Source of the DNA: Achromobacter pulmonis
GTDB taxonomy: Bacteria; Pseudomonadota; Gammaproteobacteria; Burkholderiales; Burkholderiaceae_B
Assembly (NCBI RefSeq): GCF_902859765.1
Contig: NZ_CADIJV010000022.1
Span: 1-64,000 of the forward strand
Direction: 5' to 3'
Length of the DNA: 64,000 nucleotides
Each line of letters begins with the position of its first letter. The first letter of the stretch is position 1. Of this stretch, positions 1 to 9,687 are shown piece after piece. The notes below the pieces were generated by a model that was not told the origin of the DNA, ran no database searches, and was given only the letters and a program-made list of their open reading frames with translations. The position numbers and the translations under genes are program-made.

Positions 1-108
1 GGCGGGCACGTTGCTGCCCTGATGCAACTCGGTCAGGGACCCGTCGCTGTTGCGTATCCACGCGCGACCGGTGATTTCAGTGACGACTGCGGGGGAGGAG
101 TTGGCCAT
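1..108 (-). CDS. N-terminus of LapA/BrtA-type giant adhesin (partial)
   Basis: Thirty-six codons starting at 108 and running off the left edge. The peptide opens MANSSPAVVTEITGRAWIR and continues NSDGSLTELHQGSNVPA, which matches the start of the retention module of LapA-type RTX adhesins (BrtA in Bordetella). In that family this N-terminal module anchors the adhesin in the outer membrane and is cut by the LapG protease when c-di-GMP is low. The di-alanine cleavage site would lie outside the window. A GGAA stretch sits about 7 nt before the ATG. It is the next gene downstream of the response regulator at 253-894, same strand, so the signalling genes may control it. Only the start is visible, so repeats and length are unknown. 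Confidence 0.7.
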   Translation of the reverse strand, partial: MANSSPAVVTEITGRAWIRNSDGSLTELHQGSNVPA

Positions 109-252
109 GTTTATTTCCGATTCAGGGAGAAGCCCCAAGGGCTCGCGGCGAAAACGCTGCCGCACAGTGATGCGGTTGAAAAGACTGTGTCAAAAGGCGT
201 ATGGGGTTCGTCCATGCCTGGAACAGGCGTCCTGACTCCCACCAGACGAACG

Positions 253-894
253 CTAGGTGAATAAGTTGTGCGCGGCCAGGAACATGATGAGCTCGTGATC
301 ATTGGAAGTCCCCAGCTTGCGCATGGCCGACACTTTCTGCGCGCTGATGGTCTTGACGCTGCGCTGCTGCTTTTTGGCGATCTGGCTGACGCTCAACCCG
401 GAGAACAGTTCCCGCAGCACCTCCAACTCTTTCCGCGTCAAGTTGCTGAGGACGTCGACACTGGCGTCCTGGTCTTGCACCTGAACACCGGGTTGGGGGG
501 CCGAGCGCTGGACGGCTTGCAGGGTTCTGTCGATCGATCCGCTCAGGTCGTCAAGACTGCCCGTCTTCACAAGCACGGCCGATACGCCCAATTTGTATAG
601 GCTCGCCGCGATTGATGCCGATGAAATCACGGTAAGAACGACGATCCCGATCTCGGGAAAAGTCCTTCTCAGATAGGCGATCATCCGCAGACCGTCGGCC
701 AATCGCCCAGAGCCCGGCATGTTGTAGTCGGTAATGACGACATCCGGTCGAACCTCGGATATCAGGTCGACCAATTCATCCGACGAGCGCGCCTCCCCCA
801 GGATCTGGTAGTTCGGAAATCGCGAGAGGGCGTAACGAACGCCGGCGGTCGCGATCGGATGATCGTCGGCGAGTACGATGGTTGCGCTTTTCAT
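253..894 (-). CDS. RcsB/BvgA-like LuxR-family response regulator (RocA-like)
   Basis: 213-residue DNA-binding response regulator. The receiver domain (1-120) has the acidic pair D10/D11, phospho-acceptor D56 in VVITDYNMPG, T88 and K110. The C-terminal LuxR helix-turn-helix (about 150-205) contains KTISAQKVSAMRKLG, close to the RcsB recognition helix. It is expected to take phosphate from the HPt domain of the kinase encoded 30 bp upstream and to bind DNA as a dimer. With the EAL-domain regulator and unorthodox kinase it forms a trio organised like RocS1-RocA1-RocR (SadARS) of Pseudomonas aeruginosa. Targets are not shown; the adhesin gene just downstream is an obvious candidate. Confidence 0.9.
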   Translation of the reverse strand: MKSATIVLADDHPIATAGVRYALSRFPNYQILGEARSSDELVDLISEVRPDVVITDYNMPGSGRLADGLRMIAYLRRTFPEIGIVVLTVISSASIAASLYKLGVSAVLVKTGSLDDLSGSIDRTLQAVQRSAPQPGVQVQDQDASVDVLSNLTRKELEVLRELFSGLSVSQIAKKQQRSVKTISAQKVSAMRKLGTSNDHELIMFLAAHNLFT

Positions 895-924
895 TGATGT
901 CCCCCGGATATCACGATCTTTCGA

Positions 925-3900
925 TCACGACGTCTTCTCCTGCAACCGATCGAGCATCGTCTCCAGCATGCCGACGGCGGCATATACGCGCTCGATGTCT
1001 TTCTCGTCTAGAGGTATTCCTGTCTCCAGCCGCTCTTCCAGTTCCTGCCAGCTCAACGCCATCTTTTCCTGGCCCGCCATCACCAGACCGCCACGTATCC
1101 GATGCACAGCAGCCTGCAGGCCGGTCTCGCCCGCCGCATCCAAACAGTGGTGAATAACCTTCAGGTCAGCCTCCATGGCGGATTGGAAGATTCCATGCAG
1201 GAAACGCGGCATTTCCTCGTCGATATAGCGGGGCCCGGGGGCGTCCAAGGGCGCAACCCGCGCCGCCTTGGCGCCACGAGGCAGCCGGGCCACGACGGTA
1301 TGCAATAGACATTCCTGCAAAGTTCGAAGCGATATGGGTTTGACCAGCCAAGCGTCGACCCCCGAATACTCGGCCGCGCGTCCCAGATGCACCTGGGCGT
1401 TGGCGGTGACGCATATGATCGGTTTGTCCATTCCCTCCTGACGAAGGCGGCCGATCAGCTCCGGGCCGCCCAGGCCTGGCATGTTGACATCTGTCAGGAG
1501 CACGTCGAATTTGTCCGCGTCCCAGGCCTTGAGCGCGCTGACGCCGTCGCCACGGATCACAACCGAACAGCCCAGCGACTTGAGCTGCCGCCTCAACACC
1601 TCTCTGTTGATGGGGCTGTCTTCGGCGAGCAGTACCCGCAACCCCGTGCTCCTCAGAAGCTGGGTCGGTAATGAAGGCGCATCCATCAAGCTGGGCTGCG
1701 CGCCGGCTACCGCGGTTCCTGGCGAAGGGCGGCTCTCCTGCCTATCATCCATCACCATCGACAACGCCTGCGCCAGCGCCGCGAGAGAGAGACTGCACAC
1801 GCAGACCACATCGGCCAGCCATTGCGGTTGCAAAGGCCCGCGCTCCGTCGCGACGATTTGCCGGCCCGACCAATGCAACGGCGTCATCAACTCGGGCGAT
1901 ACGTTCAAGAGCACCCTCTCCTGCCCCTGCGTCGCTTCGAAGTCCTCGCCGTCGCACTGCACGCCCCAACGTTCCAGCCATTGACGGTAATGGCGCCTGA
2001 GTTCCACCGTGGGCGCGCGAACGACCACGCTCACCTTTGGCGGCTCGAATGCAGGGGCCACCGCGATGCTGTCATCGACCCTGGGCAACTCCAGGCTGAC
2101 CGAGAAAGTGCTGCCATCGCCCAGCTTGCTGGCCACCTCCATGCCGCCGCCCATCAGGTCAACCAGGCTTTTGCAGATCGCCAGGCCCAGGCCGGTTCCA
2201 CAAGCCATGCCCGGCTCGGCGCGCACTTGGAAAAAAGGCTCGAACAGCCGCGCCTGATCCTGGCTCGATATACCGATGCCGCTATCGGAAACCCGCCAGA
2301 TCAACTTCGTACGGCCGGCGGCTTCCGCTTCCGCATCCAGACTGATCCGGACGCGGCCGATCTCGGTAAATTTGATGGCATTGCTGAGCAGATTGTTCAG
2401 CACTTGGCGGACACGATCGGCATCTCCGAACACCGTTCGTGGCACGTCAGGACTGATGACGCAATGCAGCGAAAGCGCCTTGTTGACCGCCGTCGCGGTA
2501 TAGCCCTGCGCGACCATTTCGGTCAGTTCGACGGGCGAAAACGCGGCTTCGTCCAGCTCGATGACGCCGGACTCGATCTTCGACATATCCAGGACGTCGC
2601 CGATGATCCGCAGCAAGATGCCGGCCGAGCGTTGCGTGGTGTCCAGATACCCCTTCTGCTCGGGGGAAAGACGCGTCTCGGACAGCAGTTCCAGCGTGCC
2701 CAGCACGCCGTACAGCGGCGTGCGGATCTCATGGCTCATCATTGCCAGGAATGCGGATTTCGCGGCACTTGACTGATCAGCCAACCGCTTCTCCCATTCC
2801 AGGGACTCCTGGGCCTTGACGTGCGCGCTGATGTCCGAGAGCGTACACAGAAGCACGTCATGGTCCTCGTAGCGAGCATGGGCAAAGCAGCCAGAGAAAT
2901 GGCGATTCCCGATGCGCAACGCGACGGTCTGCATGCCCGTCCCCTTCGCCCCGTAGCTAGCTACCCAGTTGCGCGCCAGATGCTGCACATTATCGTCGTC
3001 GCCCAACCATGCTTTGGCAAGTGCGTTCACCTTCAAGGGCTTGCCCGTCCGGCGATCCACCACACACATGGCGACCTGCGCGACTTCGATGACCCCCCGG
3101 GCGAATTCCTCGCTTTCGATGGTGCGCCGCCGTTGCTCGACCGCGGGCAAGTAATGGCGCTTGAAGTACCACCATGAAAACAGATAGACCGCCATGCAGC
3201 CGACCGCCAGGAACAGGCTCAGCACGACCAGCTGCGGATATAGCTCGCGCAATATATTCAAGTAAGAGAGCTGGTATTTTATTTTCCAGCCGTCTTTGCT
3301 CGTAAATTCGACGATGCAGGAATCCCGCAAGAATCCGATGCCCGCCAAAAGCGGACGGGCTTGCGGAATGTTCGTGGTCAGCAACTCCCCCTCGGGCGAG
3401 TAAACCTCGTAAGACGACGGCATATGCCCGTGACCGCCTACGACATGGGGAAACTGCGGCATATCGTTGAAACTCAAGGACGCCGAGACCCACCAATCAC
3501 CTTGCACAAAAGAGCGCTTCTCGTTGACTTTGGCAAATGCAATCAACCCCTGGCGCTCGCCCTCGCCGCCAAGCCCACTCCAGAAAACCACCTGGTTCGC
3601 GTTCTTTCGTCTCGAACGCATGATCTGGGCCAGTTTGTCGTCGGCATAGGCACAAGCACGCCGCGAGCTTGGCGCATCGCCGATGAAAGGCAAGTCGCAG
3701 CCGAAAGCCGTGCGCCTGCCTTCCTTCAAGTCGAGCAGATTTATCGGCAACCGGTCGACCTCGAACCTGGTCAGGCGTGAGAGGAGGCGGACCAGAACCA
3801 AGCTCGACAACGCGGAGACCGCCTCAGCTTCATCGAGATCGCTCTCCTCGCTACCCAATGACCGGAAAGTCAATTGGTAGGACAAACCCGTCACCACATT

Positions 3901-4194
3901 AGTGACGGAATATGCTTGCAGCGCGGAATCGATCTGGTGGCGCTGACGCGCCAGCTTCAATGGGTACATCGTCAGCGGAAGATGATCGAATTCCTCGATA
4001 TCCGCAGCCCAGAGGAGCGCATCCTGCAAGGCAAGAATGTCGCCCATAATGTATTGAAAATGCTGCTGCATTTCCTCTTTTTCGATGCTGACTTCCCTAT
4101 CGATCGTCCAATAGAAAAGTGCCATCGTCACGGCAATGAGGCAGGCAGCCAGTAGCGCCAAGCTCTGCACCCAGCGATTCGTAAAGGTCGACAT
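925..4194 (-). CDS. Unorthodox hybrid sensor histidine kinase (BvgS/RocS-like)
   Basis: 1089-residue membrane kinase. A first membrane segment lies at about 11-30, a periplasmic sensor of about 290 residues follows, and a second membrane segment is at about 320-343. A PAS-like region (360-460) leads to the dimerisation domain with H488 in MMSHEIRTP, then the ATPase with N601/N605, DSGIGIS (637-643) and GTGLGLAIC. A receiver follows with D902 in LLTDVNMPG, and a C-terminal HPt domain with H1031 in AVHRIRGG. All four phosphorelay residues are present, so it should be active. The periplasmic part is not the Venus-flytrap pair of BvgS, so the stimulus is unknown. It lies 96 bp after the EAL regulator and 30 bp before the LuxR-type regulator. 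Confidence 0.93.
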   Translation of the reverse strand: MSTFTNRWVQSLALLAACLIAVTMALFYWTIDREVSIEKEEMQQHFQYIMGDILALQDALLWAADIEEFDHLPLTMYPLKLARQRHQIDSALQAYSVTNVVTGLSYQLTFRSLGSEESDLDEAEAVSALSSLVLVRLLSRLTRFEVDRLPINLLDLKEGRRTAFGCDLPFIGDAPSSRRACAYADDKLAQIMRSRRKNANQVVFWSGLGGEGERQGLIAFAKVNEKRSFVQGDWWVSASLSFNDMPQFPHVVGGHGHMPSSYEVYSPEGELLTTNIPQARPLLAGIGFLRDSCIVEFTSKDGWKIKYQLSYLNILRELYPQLVVLSLFLAVGCMAVYLFSWWYFKRHYLPAVEQRRRTIESEEFARGVIEVAQVAMCVVDRRTGKPLKVNALAKAWLGDDDNVQHLARNWVASYGAKGTGMQTVALRIGNRHFSGCFAHARYEDHDVLLCTLSDISAHVKAQESLEWEKRLADQSSAAKSAFLAMMSHEIRTPLYGVLGTLELLSETRLSPEQKGYLDTTQRSAGILLRIIGDVLDMSKIESGVIELDEAAFSPVELTEMVAQGYTATAVNKALSLHCVISPDVPRTVFGDADRVRQVLNNLLSNAIKFTEIGRVRISLDAEAEAAGRTKLIWRVSDSGIGISSQDQARLFEPFFQVRAEPGMACGTGLGLAICKSLVDLMGGGMEVASKLGDGSTFSVSLELPRVDDSIAVAPAFEPPKVSVVVRAPTVELRRHYRQWLERWGVQCDGEDFEATQGQERVLLNVSPELMTPLHWSGRQIVATERGPLQPQWLADVVCVCSLSLAALAQALSMVMDDRQESRPSPGTAVAGAQPSLMDAPSLPTQLLRSTGLRVLLAEDSPINREVLRRQLKSLGCSVVIRGDGVSALKAWDADKFDVLLTDVNMPGLGGPELIGRLRQEGMDKPIICVTANAQVHLGRAAEYSGVDAWLVKPISLRTLQECLLHTVVARLPRGAKAARVAPLDAPGPRYIDEEMPRFLHGIFQSAMEADLKVIHHCLDAAGETGLQAAVHRIRGGLVMAGQEKMALSWQELEERLETGIPLDEKDIERVYAAVGMLETMLDRLQEKTS

Positions 4195-4290
4195 GAGTTA
4201 TTGAAGCGGGCCACTGACGAGCGGCAGCGCCCTCTCCTGAAGTAAAAGAAATAACCGGAATTGAAACCAGCGAAACCTAGGGTGCGCGCC

Positions 4291-5538
4291 TCATCGAGAC
4301 ACCGAGGGCGCTGGCAGCGCGGTCAGTGCCTTATGGACCACCGGCACCCGGCAACCATCGTCGAGAAAGCCCCGGCGCAAGCGATGGCTCATCAATTCAC
4401 GGTCCATCGCCTCGGCAACATAAGTGCCTTGCACGGCGGTACAGTCCAGGCGCCGCAACACCGCCAGCTGCTCGGCGGTCTCGACCCCTTCGGCAACGAT
4501 GACGATTCCCAACCTTCGGCCGAGAGCAATGGCGCTTTCAAGAATCGCCTTTACCTTGTCGTCACTCACACAGCCCTGTATCAGGGATCGATCTATTTTC
4601 AATTCGGTGAAGGGCACCGACAGCAAGTTATAAATCGAGCTATATCCCTGGCCAAAATCGTCCTGCGCCAGCTTGAATCCCATCATCCGCAAGCGGCAAG
4701 CGCCTGCGTGAAAATCGCTCAGGTTGCTGGTGGTGGTACCTTCGGTCAGTTCGAAACAGATGCTCTGGGATCGCCCACCGGCCGCATGAACCATGGCCAA
4801 AAGCCGATCCGGCAACGATCGATCATCCAGCAAATGGGTCGGCAGGTTTATCGAAACGGGTACCGAATACCCCTGCAGCAGCCACGCATTCTGCGCCTGA
4901 ACCGAAACCTGAATGATGCGGCTCAAGAGATTCTCGTCAAGTCCATGCAGGCTCACCCACGGCAGGAACTCGCCCGGTAACAGCACCGCACCATCATCCT
5001 GCACCCATCTTGCCAGCGCCTCGACGCCACAGATGGAATTGTCGATCAAAGCCAGCTTCGGCTGAAACCAGGCCTGGATCTGCCCGTTCTCGAGCGCGTT
5101 CAGCAAGGAGTATTTATCCTTGCGGGCGTCGCCATTGCCGGACGCCTGACGACTGTGAGGATATTGAAGCTGCCGCAGCATGTTGTCGACATCCCCTGCC
5201 GACAGCGGCTTACAGACCTGCCCGATGACACGCACCCCCAGCAGCTTGGCCACGAGACAGGCACTGGCCAGCAATCTCTTGGGCGATGCGCTGACCAAGG
5301 CAACGGCAGGAGGATGCCGGAACTCGGCCAGGCTCTGTATCAATTGCACGCCGTCCACGCCGGCCATCATCAGGTCGGTGACAACCAGATCAAAGCGGCG
5401 CACCCTCAATTTCCGCAGCGCGTCCCAACCATTGGCCGCGGTATCGACGTGACCGGCGCTCGCTTCGCGCGCCAGGTGTGCCATATATTCGCGCTGAAAC
5501 GCGTGATCATCGACGATAAGTATGTTCAACGAAGACAT
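4291..5538 (-). CDS. Response regulator with EAL c-di-GMP phosphodiesterase domain (RocR-like)
   Basis: 415 residues: receiver (1-125, phospho-acceptor D55 in LVVTDLMMAG) joined to an EAL domain (about 145-390) that hydrolyses c-di-GMP to pGpG. Residues matching the catalytic set are E173 (EAL signature in GVEALARW), N231, E263, D293-D294 in QDDFGQGYSS, K314, E350 and Q370; loop 6 (DDFGxGYSS) is intact, so activity is expected. The layout equals RocR/SadR of Pseudomonas. Phosphorylation by the neighbouring kinase would tune local c-di-GMP, which fits an adhesin whose retention depends on c-di-GMP through LapD/LapG-type proteins. The receiver is followed by EAL directly, with no GGDEF domain. 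Confidence 0.92.
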   Translation of the reverse strand: MSSLNILIVDDHAFQREYMAHLAREASAGHVDTAANGWDALRKLRVRRFDLVVTDLMMAGVDGVQLIQSLAEFRHPPAVALVSASPKRLLASACLVAKLLGVRVIGQVCKPLSAGDVDNMLRQLQYPHSRQASGNGDARKDKYSLLNALENGQIQAWFQPKLALIDNSICGVEALARWVQDDGAVLLPGEFLPWVSLHGLDENLLSRIIQVSVQAQNAWLLQGYSVPVSINLPTHLLDDRSLPDRLLAMVHAAGGRSQSICFELTEGTTTSNLSDFHAGACRLRMMGFKLAQDDFGQGYSSIYNLLSVPFTELKIDRSLIQGCVSDDKVKAILESAIALGRRLGIVIVAEGVETAEQLAVLRRLDCTAVQGTYVAEAMDRELMSHRLRRGFLDDGCRVPVVHKALTALPAPSVSR

Positions 5539-6213
5539 TGATTTTGACGATCATCGCATTACGAGGACTATCGGAAACTATTGAGGAATATGTCGGCGCC
5601 CCCACCCAAACGTTCGGGTCGCAGTGGGATTAGTCTAAGTGAAGAAATTACAGATTTGTTTCAGACAAATCTCAAATGTCAGCCACGTCGGCCGCGTGTC
5701 CTGCGGCCCGGCACTTCGGCGCACACAATGCGCTGGCAACGCTACCACGCCCATGCAACGCAAAGCGGCGACTTTTCATTTATTGACGTTGTTCGGCGCT
5801 GCAGTCTGACGCCGGCGCCGGAAAGTGTTGCGTGGCCCCATCGATTGGGTCATCCATGCAGGCCGGCTCGCGACCTCCCGCGATATTCGGTGCGGTCCCG
5901 CATCGATTTTAGATTCGTCTTATTTTTTTTACCTTTGCGCATTGATACGCTGTCTCCATTAGCACTGGAACCGCCGCGGCCTCACCACCGAATCCGATCT
6001 GGTCACCGATGATCGCGGCGCTGCCCGCCATCCGCTCGCCAACGTGAGCCCGAGATGCGCAGGCCGTCGGTGCTGCAAGCAGCCGGTCACGCCGCGTTTC
6101 GCAAACCTCTCCTCGCATTGACCCGAACGCAATGTTCGCGGGCCATCAGGTCTTCTGGCGACCCGCGCTTCCCTCTTCTACCCGCGCCCCCCCTTCCCGA
6201 CGGAGACCACACC
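5539..6213. other. Divergent intergenic region with inverted repeat
   Basis: About 675 bp without a convincing gene between the EAL regulator and the autotransporter. It is AT-richer than its surroundings at 5580-5680. It holds a perfect 8-bp inverted repeat, AGATTTGT at 5652-5659 and ACAAATCT at 5665-5672, which could be a regulator site. A T8 run lies near 5920-5930. I see no confident sigma-70 promoter. Confidence 0.5.
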
Positions 6214-9200
6214 GTGAAAGCGCATTTCCCCCTTCGCCGCAGCCGACGCCAGAACGCTTTCGCGCCCCTGCGCCTGCTTGGGCGCGACGCGGACCGCCAC
6301 CGGACCCGCTACCTGCTGGCGTTGTCGTTCCTGGCCAGCCTCGCCACGGAGCGCGCCCATGCCGCGAATGCGTGCGGCCCCGCCTCCGCGGCGCCCCACT
6401 ATCTCGTGCAGTGCAACGACATCACCCTGAACCCCTACGCGAGCGGCATCAGTTACAACATGGCAGAGGGCTTGGACCTGCGTATCGGTCCAGGAACCAC
6501 GATCGTACCCGCCCCCGATACCTTGATCTATGGCGTCGCGGCTTCTACCTCCGGCACCCAGGACATATCGGTCACCTTGGCGCGCGGCGCCCGCATCCGG
6601 ACCGAGGGCATGGACGCGGCCGGCATTCTGGCAACCGGCGCAGGCAATGTGTCCGTCGTGTCGGCCGGCGCCATCGTCACTCGCGATGCCACGCCGCCCA
6701 CATTCGATTCCAGCGGTCCCTACGGCATCGTTGCCGACAGCGACGGCGATGCCGGTTCGCTGCGTATACGGCTGCTGACGACCGCATCCGTGTTGACCGA
6801 CGGCGAGGCCGGGGCGGCCGTCTATGCGATCAACGATTCCACCGGCGCCGCCACGGTGGACGTCAGCGGGTCGATCGAAACCCTGGGCCTGAATTCCGAC
6901 GGCGTGTTGCTTTTCAACCGCAACAATGCCAACAACGCGCCGGCCTCCGTCACGCTTTCGCCCTTGGCGCGCGTCAGGACGCGCGCAAACCAATCGAATG
7001 GCGCATGGATCCTGAACTACGGCACGGGCACCACTTTTCTGGCGTCCAGCGGCGTGGTGCAGACCTCCGGCGACTCATCCAACGGCTTTCACCTGCAAGC
7101 CAGCGCCGGCAATGCCTCTGTCATGCACCTCGAACTGGGCAACGGCGCGCGAGTGATCACCGAAGGCGATACCGCCGTCGGCGTCGCGCTGTCGCATGAA
7201 GGCACGGGCGACATCCGGGTTCATCTGGATCGAGACACCGCGCTTCTCACTTCCGGCATGCTTTCACACGGCCTGAACGCGGAAGGAAACGGCGCTGTGT
7301 TGCTGAGTCAACGCGCGGACTCGACTGTCACGACGTCCGGCGCGCAAGCCATCGGCGTGCTGTTGATAGGCGGCCCTTCGGTCAATGCGGCCGTGGGCGG
7401 AACGGTCCGCGCGCAGGGTCGGCACGCCACCGGCGTCGCCCTGCTGGCCCGGGCCGGCGGGGTCCATCTGGCGGTGGCGCCCGGGGCATCGATCGAAGGA
7501 GGCTGGCAGGCCGATGTGGCCGGCAGAGATGCGCCGCTCGGCCAGCCCAGTGCCGGCGTCATCCTGGGCGGCGCGACCGCGAGCACTCTGGAGAACGCCG
7601 GCGCCATCGGCGCCCAATCCGACCGGGCCATCTTCGACGAGGGCCGCATTGATGGCAAGGCGGGCTACCTGTCTGTCCTGAACACGGGGCGACTGACGGG
7701 CTTTGTCGAACTTGCCGCCGACGGGAGCAACCGGTTTACCAATGCACCGGGAGGGGTTTGGGAGGTGCGCCATTTCGCCGACACCGACGGCAACGGCGTA
7801 CGCGACACCCATCGCGTGGCCATCTCCGACTTCGGCGCGCCGACCAGCCGCTTCGATAACGCCCCGGGTGCAACGGTACGGCTGGCGCCCGTGGCGCCCG
7901 CCCTGGTGAAGGATACCGCCGGCTATTACGTGCCAGGCAGCCAACCGGCCGCGGCGCGCGTCGATACGCCGCAGCCGCCGTCGGTTCGTCCAGGTGTTGC
8001 CCAAGGCCAGTTTGTCAACCTTGGCGCCTTCGTGCACGCCGGTGTCCTGGATCTGCGCGGCGCCACGGCCGGCAACTCGCTGGTCATGACGTCCCGGCCC
8101 ACGGCAAACGGCCCGGCGGGCACCGGCATGTTCGTGTCCGAGGGCGGCACACTGCTCGTCAATGCGGCCTTTGGCGCGGAGGGCAGTACCGGCGTCGCGG
8201 ACGTGCTGGCGGTGGATGGAACTCGGCGGGGCCAGGCGGCAACGACCATCGTGGTCGACCGTCGGGAAGGGCCCGGCATGGCGACTGCCGACAACGGCAT
8301 TCTGGTCGTCGACGTGCGCAACCCCGCCGCGTCGGACGCTAACGCCTTCACACTGCAAGGCGACTACGTGCGTGAAGGCCGGCCATTCATCATTCGCGGC
8401 GCCCGCGCCTACGGGCTCTATTTCAACGGGGTCGGTCAAGCCGATCGCGACGGCCGCTGGTATCTGCGCGACACAGCGGTGGCGCCTACCGTGCCCGTGT
8501 ATTCGAGCTATCCATTGGCGCTGCAGGCATTGATCGACCTGCCCACGCTGCGGCAACGAGCGAGCCAAGGCGGCGCTCCCTGGCCGGACGCCGCCAACTC
8601 GGCGGCACGGCCGGATTTCAATTCGCACCCGACCGCCAACGGCTCGGTATGGATGCGGACCAAGGCAGGCCACGCCAGGCAACAGCTCGATCTCTCAAAT
8701 GGCAAAGCGACCGCCGATGCCGATCTGTACGTGCTGCAAGTGGGGCGGGACTGGACGCTGTCAAGCACACCACGAAACCTGGTGCAGGGTGGCTTGAATC
8801 TCCAGTATGGTCACGTCAGCAGCCAAGTCCGCTCCCCCGAGGGAAGCGGCCGTGTGCGTGCCTCCGGCTACGGCGCCGGGGCAACACTGACCTGGTACTC
8901 CGCGCGAGGCTTCTATACCGACTTGCAGGCGCAGCTTGTCAGAACCGAAGGCGACATCCATTCCGCGACGACGGGCTCGCCGCTCATCAAGAACAACCGA
9001 GGGCTGGGCCACGCCGCGAGCATCGAGGCAGGGATGCCGCTCGCGCTGACGCCGCATTGGCGCATCACGCCGCAGGCACAGTTGCTGTACTCGAAAATCC
9101 GTTTCGACCCGTTCACCGATCCTTACGGCGCCAGGGTGGCCAGCACCCAGGGCAAGGACACGCGGCTGCGGCTCGGTCTGGACCTGGCGTATCGACCGGA

Positions 9201-9474
9201 CGGCTCAGACACGCACTCGCCGCAGCGCGGCCTGGCCTATCACGGCGGGCTGAATCTGTACCGGACGCTGCGCGGTTCCAAGACTGTCGGGATCACCAAT
9301 GAACAGTTTTCCTCCGCCGTGGAACGCACCTTGGCGGGCCTGGACATCGGCGCCCATTACACACGCGACGACCGCATCTCGGCCTATGCTGAAATCTCGG
9401 CGCAAACCGGCTTGGATCGCCCTGGCGCGAACTATGCATTGAGCGGGCGGCTCGGGCTGCGAATGCTATGGTGA
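6214..9474 (+). CDS. Autotransporter (type Va) with beta-helical passenger
   Basis: 1086 residues when started at GTG 6214, which has CGGAGA 7 nt upstream; an ATG at 6055 in the same frame has no good ribosome site. The N-terminus is an extended signal peptide: basic region (1-32), hydrophobic core RYLLALSFLASLATERAHA and probable cleavage after A50. The passenger is Gly/Ala/Thr/Val-rich with repeated short strands, the pattern of a right-handed beta-helix. A proline-rich linker near 590-600 and an autochaperone-like stretch precede the beta-barrel (about 810-1086, from SVWMRTKAGHARQ), which ends in the aromatic residue W. No protease triad or RGD is seen, so adhesin-type function is inferred only. 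Confidence 0.9.
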   Translation: MKAHFPLRRSRRQNAFAPLRLLGRDADRHRTRYLLALSFLASLATERAHAANACGPASAAPHYLVQCNDITLNPYASGISYNMAEGLDLRIGPGTTIVPAPDTLIYGVAASTSGTQDISVTLARGARIRTEGMDAAGILATGAGNVSVVSAGAIVTRDATPPTFDSSGPYGIVADSDGDAGSLRIRLLTTASVLTDGEAGAAVYAINDSTGAATVDVSGSIETLGLNSDGVLLFNRNNANNAPASVTLSPLARVRTRANQSNGAWILNYGTGTTFLASSGVVQTSGDSSNGFHLQASAGNASVMHLELGNGARVITEGDTAVGVALSHEGTGDIRVHLDRDTALLTSGMLSHGLNAEGNGAVLLSQRADSTVTTSGAQAIGVLLIGGPSVNAAVGGTVRAQGRHATGVALLARAGGVHLAVAPGASIEGGWQADVAGRDAPLGQPSAGVILGGATASTLENAGAIGAQSDRAIFDEGRIDGKAGYLSVLNTGRLTGFVELAADGSNRFTNAPGGVWEVRHFADTDGNGVRDTHRVAISDFGAPTSRFDNAPGATVRLAPVAPALVKDTAGYYVPGSQPAAARVDTPQPPSVRPGVAQGQFVNLGAFVHAGVLDLRGATAGNSLVMTSRPTANGPAGTGMFVSEGGTLLVNAAFGAEGSTGVADVLAVDGTRRGQAATTIVVDRREGPGMATADNGILVVDVRNPAASDANAFTLQGDYVREGRPFIIRGARAYGLYFNGVGQADRDGRWYLRDTAVAPTVPVYSSYPLALQALIDLPTLRQRASQGGAPWPDAANSAARPDFNSHPTANGSVWMRTKAGHARQQLDLSNGKATADADLYVLQVGRDWTLSSTPRNLVQGGLNLQYGHVSSQVRSPEGSGRVRASGYGAGATLTWYSARGFYTDLQAQLVRTEGDIHSATTGSPLIKNNRGLGHAASIEAGMPLALTPHWRITPQAQLLYSKIRFDPFTDPYGARVASTQGKDTRLRLGLDLAYRPDGSDTHSPQRGLAYHGGLNLYRTLRGSKTVGITNEQFSSAVERTLAGLDIGAHYTRDDRISAYAEISAQTGLDRPGANYALSGRLGLRMLW

Positions 9475-9610
9475 AGGCACAAGCTTCGCATTCCGGGCCG
9501 TCCAAGCGCACCGACTGCAAGCCGTAGCCCGCCGCATCGAACAGCCCCGGCATCACCGCCACGAAATCGCCCGTCTGCACCAAGCGGGCTCGATGGCGCC
9601 CAAAAGCAAA

Positions 9611-9643
9611 GGGCCGAATCCAATGTTTCAAAGGATTCGGCCC
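9611..9643. terminator. Hairpin after autotransporter
   Basis: Perfect 11-bp stem, GGGCCGAATCC / GGATTCGGCCC, with an 11-nt loop. It lies between the convergent autotransporter and cold-shock genes and lacks a clear T-run, so it may be a bidirectional or Rho-assisted terminator. Confidence 0.5.
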
Positions 9644-9687
9644 CGCACTCTACCCAATTGCTCACATTCCAGCGAGCACGTGGGCTA

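Noticed and set aside
7264-8682. 472-codon minus-strand frame
   Set aside because: Shadow of the autotransporter passenger.
9475-9665. Minus-strand frame after the autotransporter with VQTGDFVAVMPGLFDAAGYG
   Set aside because: Looks protein-like for about 30 residues but has no start, runs into the autotransporter and matches no family I know; at most a gene scrap.
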